From the NCBI GenBank assembly GCA_947462335.1, contig OX381717.1, forward strand, positions 42,141,523-42,205,522: a DNA stretch of 64,000 bases, written 5' to 3'. A program made the position numbers and the translations under genes. The stretch comes from Harmothoe impar. Lineage: Eukaryota; Annelida; Polychaeta; Phyllodocida; Polynoidae. This document shows, in pieces, positions 51,985 to 59,953 of the stretch (the stretch's first letter is position 1; every line of letters begins with the position of its first letter). Under the pieces are notes generated by a model. It was not told the origin of the DNA and ran no database searches. It worked only from the letters and a program-made list of their open reading frames with translations.

Positions 51985-52273
51985 ACCCAGCAATTTGGAA
52001 TACCTCATCGAGAATGATCTATGCAACGATCGGATCTGAAGAACATAATAACGTGTGACGTGTGTGCCAACCCTGCCCCAACCTTCCACTGGCATTTCAA
52101 TGGTACCAGTACCCTACCTGATGGAGCAAGGCTGGATGTTAAGGATGGGAGTGTTGTCATTATAGAAAGTGTACAAAACCAACATTTTGGTAACTACTCT
52201 TGCATCCCTTCAAACGCTATAGGTACCAATGATGCCCAATTCACAATACAATTGTTTGGAGGATTTGATGATG
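51985..52273 (+). pseudogene. Ig receptor B exon 3, C2-type Ig domain with +1 frameshift
   Basis: Acceptor TTTCCTGCAG, donor GTAACT. The first part (P-A-I-W-N-T-S-S) is in the frame set by exon 2; from about 52045 the Ig core (T-C-D-V-C-A-N-P, F-H-W-H-F-N-G, F-G-N-Y-S-C) is one base out. The length of 289 nt is not a multiple of three, whereas copy A has 282. Confidence 0.75.
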
Positions 52274-52619
52274 GTAACTACAGTCCCTATTTTACCTTAT
52301 AATTACAGAATATTCTATTAAGTGGGAAAAAATCATAAGGAATAAAGAATAAAGCATGAGAAATAATGATTAAAGTAGAACCATGAGTTTTAAAAGGATT
52401 TTTGTTCAATTCAAGTAATTTTGTCCTTGTTTTCATTGCTTAACAATACATGTTAGCATGCTTTAATTAGGGTATATTAACAAAATGCTGCCAATATTGA
52501 TGATGAAGAGACTGTCCCATCTCAAATATCATCAGCAGTGATGTATGCAGTGCCTGTTTTCCAGCACAAGTGTAGTCACAAGTGTACAATAATGTTGAGA
52601 TCCTCAGCAAACATAATCG

Positions 52620-52622
<3 letters not shown>

Positions 52623-52695
<73 letters not shown>

Positions 52696-52714
52696 TTCTC
52701 TCTCGCTCTATCTC
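52623..52714. repeat. (TC)n microsatellite
   Basis: About 35 CT dinucleotides followed by interrupted TCTC/CCCTTTC, in intron 3 of Ig receptor B. Confidence 0.95.
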
Positions 52715-52789
52715 TTACCCTCTCTCTCAATTTACAGTTCCAGTTGTAATTGCCTATCATACAAATGGTATGTCACATTTTAATTACAG

Positions 52790-52903
52790 GGAAGGCATCG
52801 TATGGCAACACAATGATTGTCCTTAGTACAACTCTTTGTGCTGCTTTGCTTGTCATTGTTCTTCTCATCATACTGATGGTCTGTCGACTCTGCCATAAGA
52901 AAG
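52790..52903 (+). CDS. Ig receptor B exon 4, transmembrane helix
   Basis: 114 nt, phase 1 to 1. Acceptor TTTAATTACAG, donor GTACGA. Encodes M-I-V-L-S-T-T-L-C-A-A-L-L-V-I-V-L-L-I-I-L-M-V-C, then R-L-C-H-K-K. Confidence 0.75.
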
Positions 52904-53237
52904 GTACGAGATAATTTTCTAAAAGCAGCCTGCCTTTTTTTTCAAGGAAATGAAATATCAAGACTGTAACTGTGATACAATGAAAATAAAGGCTATTTAA
53001 ACTCAAACTCAACTCATTATGTCCACAATAATCACCTGCTAAATGAACAACTCTCAAGACTTGCAAATTCTTTGTATTGTATTCAGGGAGTGGGTATCAT
53101 TTTTTGGTGAAAATGTCTCTCTCCCAAACCTAATGTCTAGCTTGCCCCTGATGGTACCGGATACCAAGGAAGCTATGCATCAAGCCCTGTCTTGTGGAGT
53201 TGAGTGGCTTTCCGCAAAAAAAAAAAGAATTGTATTT

Positions 53238-53504
53238 AGAGAGTGGTCGTCATTTAACAACAGGTTGGGGGGTGCATCTTCATGTGAACGTGTGAAAGAT
53301 CCTCAGGCCAAAAGGGTGTCAATATTTTTCTAACCCAACCCTCCCCCCTCTTTGAACTATAGATAGTAATGCGCTGGCTTTTTCTTTGAAGGGTGGTGGC
53401 ATTCTTCTACCCCTCACGATGTAGAGGTGTCAACATTCTGGAGGTACCCAACCAAATCCACCAACTCACCCTTTTTGAATAACAACAATCCCCTTAAAGG
53501 GAAT
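53238..53504. mobile_element. GGGAGTGGTC-family element, degenerate copy 4
   Basis: GAGAGTGGTCGTCATTTAAC at the left, TGAATAACAACAATCCCC at the right, with G-tract and GGGTGTCAATATTTTT blocks inside. It lies after the transmembrane exon of copy B, the place where copy A carries its element at 31055. Confidence 0.55.
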
Positions 53505-54043
53505 TGCTAGTTCCTACACAGAAGCCACCTGGCGGCAAAAATCGAAGCTCATGAAAAGTATTCTTTAAGCTGTATTCATATTCCTACATAGACCACTTTC
53601 TCTAAATCAACTATTTGTATTTGCTATTTTGACAGTATACCTCCATTGTTCACATATATTCTGCTAGGACACCCATAGGATCCTATATTTAAGGCAAAAG
53701 AAATATTTTTCCAAAATTCATGCCTTTCTCATTTCATCTGTGACCCCCTGTTTTATTGGTCCTAAAATGTTTGTATAGATGTCCATTATACATTCCCAAG
53801 GTTTGGTTTCAATACCAATAGAAGAAGGGGATTATCCATGACAGATACTGTGGAAATGCTGTTTTCCAATTCATTTCTATAGTTAAGGTACTCCTTTGCT
53901 CAAATGGCCATATCATGAAAGTTAGTATCATGACATGGCAATTTCTTTTGATTTTCTATTAGCTAATAAATCAAACTAACATAATCCTGAGTTATATGCA
54001 AAAGTCAATAGAACATCAGTAACCCTGCGACAAGTAGCAAGTC
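53505..54043. other. Intergenic or intronic, no exon recognised
   Basis: I looked for counterparts of Ig receptor A exons 5 and 6 and found none. Confidence 0.4.
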
Positions 54044-54126
54044 CCTTTAAAGGCGCACTGAACCCACAACGTCATTTGCGTACAAAACTCGGCAGGGTTA
54101 GGCCCTGGGTTCAGTGCGCCTTTAAG
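54044..54126. mobile_element. 83-bp hairpin element
   Basis: CTTTAAAGGCGCACTGAACC and the right end (reverse complement CTTAAAGGCGCACTGAACCC) pair over about 22 bp, with a short loop. Confidence 0.7.
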
Positions 54127-54367
54127 GATGTAATATTCCACATTCGGTCGTCGGATCAGATTTGTCCATAAGTTTAACATTACAGAGTTTCATCGGGTCA
54201 TGGAATTTCGGCCGACCGACATTGGTAGAATAACGCTATAAGAGAGTATTCCACTGATGGAATCAGCCGTGATTCTGTCCATGGGACGAAATTCTCCTAT
54301 AAATTTAACATTATAGACTTTCATCGAATGACAGAATTACGGCTGACAGACATCAGTGGAATACTTC

Positions 54368-54888
54368 TGTAGGGGTTTCATATGCGTACAACACGAACAC
54401 AGGTTCCAAATTCGGTTTGAATGCAACAGGTCTTTACTCGATCACAGCCTCAAAAGTACACGAAGGTTTTTCACTCGGTTCACTTGGTCTTTCAACCATT
54501 CGAAGACACACAGGATTCTATCGATAGTTCGAAGCATTAGCGATACCGGACAGTTAAGCTCTGTGCCAGCATGGCTGGTGCAGAGTCCATAACGTGGGAG
54601 GGGTGTAGGTGCCCCTGTCAAAGCGAAGGTACGAAAGGTGCGGGTCAGAGCTCGTCCTAGGACTAACTGGTGAGGTAGCCAACCTCGGCCTCTTATATAC
54701 CCTGAGCGCGGACCAAGCAGTGTCGACGTGGCACTCCTCCGTAGCGCCGTCTGGAGTGCCCTGCCCGGCTCCGCTACCGGATAACCGAAAGGACATGGCT
54801 CAGGTGTTGCCACCTAGTGTCCGTTGGAGGCACTTACCGCTCTGACTCCACGGACCTTATATGTACACGTATTATTCGTGCCCCTACA
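54368..54888 (-). repeat. 3' LTR of gypsy element 2
   Basis: 521 bp bounded by TGTAGGGG and its inverted CCCCTACA, wider than the usual TG/CA. TATATAAG at 54699-54692 would be the promoter. The second LTR is not in the window, so the borders rest on the inverted ends and the adjacent polypurine tract. Confidence 0.75.
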
Positions 54889-54900
54889 TCACCCCCACCA
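54889..54900 (-). promoter_or_regulatory. Polypurine tract of gypsy element 2
   Basis: The minus strand reads TGGTGGGGGTGA directly before the LTR. Confidence 0.75.
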
Positions 54901-55860
54901 GATTATAACCAGGGTCGAAATACATCTGATATAATATAATATACTCGAATATGGGAGAATAATATCAGTGTACATGATGACAATACCGGGGTACATTTGA
55001 AGATACGATATACGTTTTTACACATACATGTAGAAAGTACAATTACAGATTTTTAGATTTTACCTGTTACACCAAACAACACTTACATCTCTATGTACAA
55101 AACAGGGATCTTATAGATCCAACACTATAACGACAAGATAGATACGTGAGTATCCATCTTTAATAAAGATATGAATATATACGAATATATGTTCTATACT
55201 ACTTCTAACTATAGTGATCACAGTTCTGTATGGTTTTCGTTGAGATACAATAATGGTTACTACATTAATCATTTTAAGGTAAGTTGAGATTGCACAATAT
55301 GTGACTTTTTTAGGACGAAATGGCACAGAAGTAATGGCTCGAAAATATTTATGTGGGCGAACCGTCCCAGGAGAGGTAATTACGTGAACTATTGGAATTA
55401 TGTAAAAATACTTGGAACCAACATAGTTGTGACATTAACTCTTATAACCAAGGAATGTAGTAATATTAGCCTCCATATGAGGCAACCGATATATGCCTTT
55501 ATATCTTAACAATAGATATACTCTCGAAATCCGAATACCAGTTGTTATGTCCAAAAAGAAAAATTTTTGGAGATAAAAGTAGGCACCGAACATTATGTAC
55601 AGTTTTGGTTCGAATCATAGTATGTAGTATAAGTTATACTACTTAAAGTATGAACACCCCTTTTTTTTTTTTTTTTTTTTTTAGACAACGAAGACATTTC
55701 TTGACAATTATGCATTTTCCACCTGGCTTATGTTTACCTTCGAATCATGACCTTAATCATGGATGTTTTATAATAACAACACAATTATTACAGTATCATC
55801 GAAGCATCATATGCACAAGTCCTTAATCACACAATCGAACAGCCGAACACCCAAGTTAGC
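54901..55860 (-). other. 3' non-coding region of element 2
   Basis: About 960 bp, AT-rich, with a T22 tract at 55661-55682 (A22 on the element strand). No ORF. Confidence 0.6.
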
Positions 55861-57777
55861 TTATAAGTCCTTCAATACGCTCTGGAGTTCTTGGAGTGAC
55901 CCACTCCATTGGGTGAGTCCTATCCCGAATACCCGAATGAACTTAACGTTCAGCGCCTTCATCGTTTTGGCCTGATCGTCCAGAGTATCTTCTGCAGCTT
56001 TCTGCAGACAACGAGCTGTTGAGAGTTCTTTCTTCGATTGTGCCAGCTGCTTGGTGAGTTCGATCACCTTATCTGGCTCCGATTGTTCGTCAATCCGTTG
56101 CTGTTTGAAGATCTTCCTCAGCCTCTCGACCTCCTTGCCCTGCATGGTGATGGCATAGTCGGCTGATGCTCTCGCCACACCGGCTGCATATCGTTGCATG
56201 CCAGCCAGGTGTTCCTGCAACCATCGTTCGTACAGCTCCTTATGCACCACCGCATCCGGAGCCTTTGGAGGCTCGAAGTAGTCCTTCGGAATCTGTATCC
56301 TCGGCCGAATGTTTTCACCACTGATCATCAGATCATACCACTGGTTTGGATCCACTGCTGGTTCCTCACGAACACTGGGCTTATAGGGCACAGTGGCAGT
56401 AGTAGTAGTGGTGGTGAGTAGGGTGGCTGCAACAGTTGCTGCCTTCCCTCCTCCAGCAGTTGTCGTTGGTGTGGTGGTGACTGGGTTCGAAGTGGTCACT
56501 GGAACCGGGTCCACCACAGGCTCAGTTTTCATGGATGTCGAATCCGCACTAGTAGCAGGGGTTTTACACCCCACTGACTTTGTAGAACTGTCAGCCTTTG
56601 GTTTCACCCTGTCTTCTGCCCGAGGAGTGAGGTTGGTGGTCGTCACCACCAAGTCCTTTTTCCCAGGCGGCACAAAGTGATCCGAATCCGCCATCTCCAC
56701 GTCCCGTGAGTCCGGTTGGCGGATGGCATCCATTACAGAGATGCCCGTAGGGAGATTTTTGTACGGATCCTTCTCAGTCTGTACCTCCGGACCAGGGAAG
56801 TCCATTGAAGGGTACTCAGCCTTACTGGCCAGGTTACCAGGGGTCAGAGGACGAAGGGTTTGCAGCTGGGAACGACCCTTGGGGGCTGAGAAGTCCGGAC
56901 CATAGTTAGGACGCAAGTCCTTCAGTGGGGACCGGTGCTCAATCGTTGTCGCGCGCCCTCGTGCTGCAGTTGGAGCTCTTGGAGCCGGAACCTCGGATTT
57001 GACCTTTTTGCAGTCAGGTTCGGAAGTGGCTGGACTCCTGTTCTCACTTCGTTTCCCTGGAAGGGGGTTGGCCGCTCTCCAGTCGTACAATTCCTTGTAC
57101 AAGGTGTCGTTCAGGTCCAGCCGACCACGTCGATCAGTACGCTGGAAGACAGCTGACTGTTTCGAATTCCGGGTTAATTGGACCTTTCCGAATTGGAAGG
57201 TCTCAATCGTAATGGTTTCGAACTTTACTTTTTCCAGGCCTGCCACCAGTGATGCATGGAGATCTCCAACGTTCTTTCTGGCCAATATCATGGCTTGGCC
57301 ATGACATTGTATCAGGTGCTCGATCATTCGGCCTCTTCGAGGGGTCCACATTCCCGAACACCTTTTGTTCGACTTGCCAATGTCAGCGCAGACATACATC
57401 GCATGGTGGTGCATGTGCTTCTCCACGAGATGTCGCATGAATCGAAGATGAGTAGGCATGGGGCGGTTCTCGTGTGCGAAGTAGACGCGACAGGAATCGA
57501 ATGGGCAATCCTCCCTTACCCCTTCCTTGTACCGGGCCATCGCCCATCGTATTTTGGGGCGGCCCTCATGGTTGTAGTAGGTCTCGGGGAACTGTTTTCG
57601 ATCCAGCAGCCGACCGAACCAGTTTTCTGTCCATGACCAGGAACTGGGTGAACCCATATTGGATCTCATCCATTCTTCGTCATCAGTCAATCCTTCATGA
57701 TCCGGTTCTTTGGGACACGAATACATATCCCTCGATCGCTTGCAGTGTTCCATGCTTCTTGAAGCCCCCACTGGCAT
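55861..57777 (-). CDS. Gypsy element 2 ORF Y: paired zinc fingers and coiled coil
   Basis: 638 codons, ATG at 57777. Residues 91-159 hold two C2H2-like fingers: C-P-F-D-S-C followed by H-L-V-E-K-H, then C-x9-C and H-L-I-Q-C-H. Between fingers the spacing is H-x8-C, the same as in element 1. The middle is proline/threonine/serine-rich. The end (about 500-638) is helical and charged (E-V-E-R-L-R-K-I-F-K-Q-Q, L-T-K-Q-L-A-Q-S-K-K-E-L), likely a coiled coil. A stop lies four codons upstream of the ATG, and the first 83 bases overlap ORF X in another frame. Function unknown: nucleic-acid binding and self-association are inferences. Confidence 0.75.
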   Translation of the reverse strand: MPVGASRSMEHCKRSRDMYSCPKEPDHEGLTDDEEWMRSNMGSPSSWSWTENWFGRLLDRKQFPETYYNHEGRPKIRWAMARYKEGVREDCPFDSCRVYFAHENRPMPTHLRFMRHLVEKHMHHHAMYVCADIGKSNKRCSGMWTPRRGRMIEHLIQCHGQAMILARKNVGDLHASLVAGLEKVKFETITIETFQFGKVQLTRNSKQSAVFQRTDRRGRLDLNDTLYKELYDWRAANPLPGKRSENRSPATSEPDCKKVKSEVPAPRAPTAARGRATTIEHRSPLKDLRPNYGPDFSAPKGRSQLQTLRPLTPGNLASKAEYPSMDFPGPEVQTEKDPYKNLPTGISVMDAIRQPDSRDVEMADSDHFVPPGKKDLVVTTTNLTPRAEDRVKPKADSSTKSVGCKTPATSADSTSMKTEPVVDPVPVTTSNPVTTTPTTTAGGGKAATVAATLLTTTTTTATVPYKPSVREEPAVDPNQWYDLMISGENIRPRIQIPKDYFEPPKAPDAVVHKELYERWLQEHLAGMQRYAAGVARASADYAITMQGKEVERLRKIFKQQRIDEQSEPDKVIELTKQLAQSKKELSTARCLQKAAEDTLDDQAKTMKALNVKFIRVFGIGLTQWSGSLQELQSVLKDL

Positions 57778-59353
57778 TGCGCCAAATCATGTCCTCCACC
57801 CGAGAACTTGGGACGTCTGCCGAGGCACCTGCCCCTGCAGCTGGAGGGGGCGACGAAACCACTGGTGGCGTGTTCGATTGCCCTGACTCGGAGGACGTAG
57901 ACGTAGATGCAGGTACCTCGACCTGCACTGGAGTCTTCGTCGGAGTTGCTGGAGGGGTCGAATGCGTCCGGGTGGGGGCCCTAGGAGGCGTCGAAGGTGT
58001 AGAGGCCGTACTGGATACTACATCCACCAACCTCACGGTTGGGGACATATTAATCGCAGTAGTTTGGGGAGGCGAAGGATGAGGTACACATGGCTGTCGT
58101 GCCTCATTCTTCTTCGCCTTCCGTTTCTGGCTCTTTGGAAGTTCGAAGGGGACCTGCTCCAGATCCGAAGCGTGGGATACGGACCGTCCTTTTTGTTGTG
58201 GATTGGGGTTCTTACGGGACTGGGCTCGAGTCATTGGCGTTCTGGGAGCAGTTTGCATAGCTTCCAGAGTTAGCCGTAACTGTTCATTGGCTGCCCTGAG
58301 TTCATCGGATTCTCTAACCACCTGAGCATAACGGGCTTCTTGCTCAACTGATCCTGAGGTATCCGAATGGATCTCCCGCGGAGCCAACTCCACGCCAGCT
58401 GAGTCTTCTTCGAATGGGACTGGTAAAGGTCCCGGAGCTTTCGGAAGAGATTCGGATGGAGACTCAGTAGTCCCGGTGGTCGTAGTTGGTTCTTCGAATG
58501 ACGTTGAAGCCGACTGGGAAGTACTCGAAGAGCATTCGGACTGGACTGGGGCAGGTTCGGATACCTCGGACTTAGGCGGAGTATTGGGAGGAGTACTGCC
58601 GTTGGAAGTTTTACGACTACCTTTGGTCTTGGAAAATTTCTTTTTCTTCCCCTTCGTACTGGTTGTGCTCCCATCACTTGAGGGCACTGCTTCCTCCATA
58701 GCCTTGGCTTGTTGGAGATGCCGAAAGTTCGTACCACATTCTAACAGAATGTCACTGAAGACTCCATTCTTAAAAGCCCCTCGAATCGCCCCTCCGTAAC
58801 TGTCTAACCAAGTGGGATCGTAACGATAGAAACCCTCCTCTCCCAGCATGTCCAACATCATCGACATCAATCTGGGATGTAGTTTCAGCGAGGAATCGAA
58901 GGGCGACTCGCACGACAGCACTTCTATAAGTTGTTGCTGGGCCAGCGATGTTCGCACAACGTCCTCCATTTCTTCGTCAGATACTGTATGGATAGGCAAT
59001 TTCTGGCTTACCTCTTCCAACTCTGGCATCTCGTCCTCTTCCTCATCACCTGCTGCGTTAAGCCGGGTTGACGTCGAATTGTCTATGTCTTTCGAAGCAA
59101 CGCGTTTCGGGACATTGCGCCACGGCAACGGCCCTAGGTTGACTGTAGCCGGGGGTGGCATGGTCATGCTGTCCCGATCAGCCGTCGAATAGGAGCCGAT
59201 CCCCGCTACACGAACGGTTACCGCACTCCCGGTGGATTCAGAGGCGGATTCATAATCCGACTCATGAGCGTTGTCGAATTGGCCATCGTCCATCCCGAAC
59301 AGATCTATCTCGTCGGACTGGAGGCCCTCACCGGGGGTGTACTGCTCCTCCAT
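57695..59353 (-). CDS. Gypsy element 2 ORF X: low-complexity accessory protein
   Basis: 552 codons, ATG at 59353. The N-terminal part is acidic; about residues 120-230 are more ordered (L-H-P-R-L-M-S-M-M-L-D-M-L, F-S-D-I-L-L-E-C); then a lysine-rich patch, long serine/threonine/proline stretches, and a short helix (A-N-E-Q-L-R-L-T-L-E-A). No known domain recognised. It ends 83 bases inside ORF Y. A G5 run in the overlap (near 57767) is one place where the frames could be joined, in the genome or by slippage. It corresponds in position to the segment between integrase and the fingers of element 1. Confidence 0.7.
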   Translation of the reverse strand: MEEQYTPGEGLQSDEIDLFGMDDGQFDNAHESDYESASESTGSAVTVRVAGIGSYSTADRDSMTMPPPATVNLGPLPWRNVPKRVASKDIDNSTSTRLNAAGDEEEDEMPELEEVSQKLPIHTVSDEEMEDVVRTSLAQQQLIEVLSCESPFDSSLKLHPRLMSMMLDMLGEEGFYRYDPTWLDSYGGAIRGAFKNGVFSDILLECGTNFRHLQQAKAMEEAVPSSDGSTTSTKGKKKKFSKTKGSRKTSNGSTPPNTPPKSEVSEPAPVQSECSSSTSQSASTSFEEPTTTTGTTESPSESLPKAPGPLPVPFEEDSAGVELAPREIHSDTSGSVEQEARYAQVVRESDELRAANEQLRLTLEAMQTAPRTPMTRAQSRKNPNPQQKGRSVSHASDLEQVPFELPKSQKRKAKKNEARQPCVPHPSPPQTTAINMSPTVRLVDVVSSTASTPSTPPRAPTRTHSTPPATPTKTPVQVEVPASTSTSSESGQSNTPPVVSSPPPAAGAGASADVPSSRVEDMIWRNASGGFKKHGTLQAIEGYVFVSQRTGS

Positions 59354-59953
59354 CGCAGTCGAATGTTTTCAACGAAAACGAAGTTTAATAATCGAAGATT
59401 TGCGGAGTACGAAGCTCCGCGTGTCCTAATGACACTATGAGCGGGAACTAACCAGGTTGGCGCGTCTTATGATGTGGTTTTGGAGACTTTTGGTCGACTA
59501 CAAGTCCCTTCTTCCTCCTCCTTTGCCCTGCAGCGTCCGTGCGTCTTCTTGGCACTGATCCAATATGGCGACCGCCCTTCTTGTCTCGTGATGCCACGCC
59601 CGCCGCGGGAGCGAAGGTCAACCAATCAGCGTTCACGCTTCACCGGATAGCCCTTTTCCGACGGATAACCCGGCGGGAGACGCTCGCGTTTCCCGCCACT
59701 AATCGAACGGGTAGCTCACCGGAGTGTAATCCTTATTGAGTCAGTTCCACAGTACCAGGGATACCGCTAATCATGAATTCTTCAGGAGTGTAGGCAAATG
59801 TCATTACGGGTAACATAAGAATACCCGCCGGATAGTTCCGTCTGCCACCCTCGGGGACGTTCATGATCAACTCTCATCCTAGCTCTGCTCACTCGACAGC
59901 AATTAGGTCTGTACTACCATCATGGCATCGAAACTTCTTGTTGTGTATACAAA
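59354..59953 (-). other. Spacer between pol and ORF X in element 2
   Basis: 600 bp without a long ORF. ORF X would need its own promoter, splicing or reinitiation; I see no clear TATA box. Confidence 0.5.

Larger units (their letters stand above)
49983..52903 (+). pseudogene. Gene span: Ig-superfamily receptor, copy B, frameshifted
   Basis: Same exon plan and phases as copy A (55, 342, 289, 114 nt against 55, 360, 282, 132). Exon 3 has one base too many for its frame: the part before and the part after about 52045 are in different frames, and each matches copy A. No cytoplasmic exons matching copy A exons 5-6 were found before gypsy element 2 begins at 54368. Either a pseudogene or an assembly error; the other splice sites are intact, so loss would be recent. 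Confidence 0.65.

Noticed and set aside
57962..59388. Plus-strand ORFs opposite ORF X of element 2
   Set aside because: Short, low-complexity and antisense to a longer ORF with consistent position in the element.
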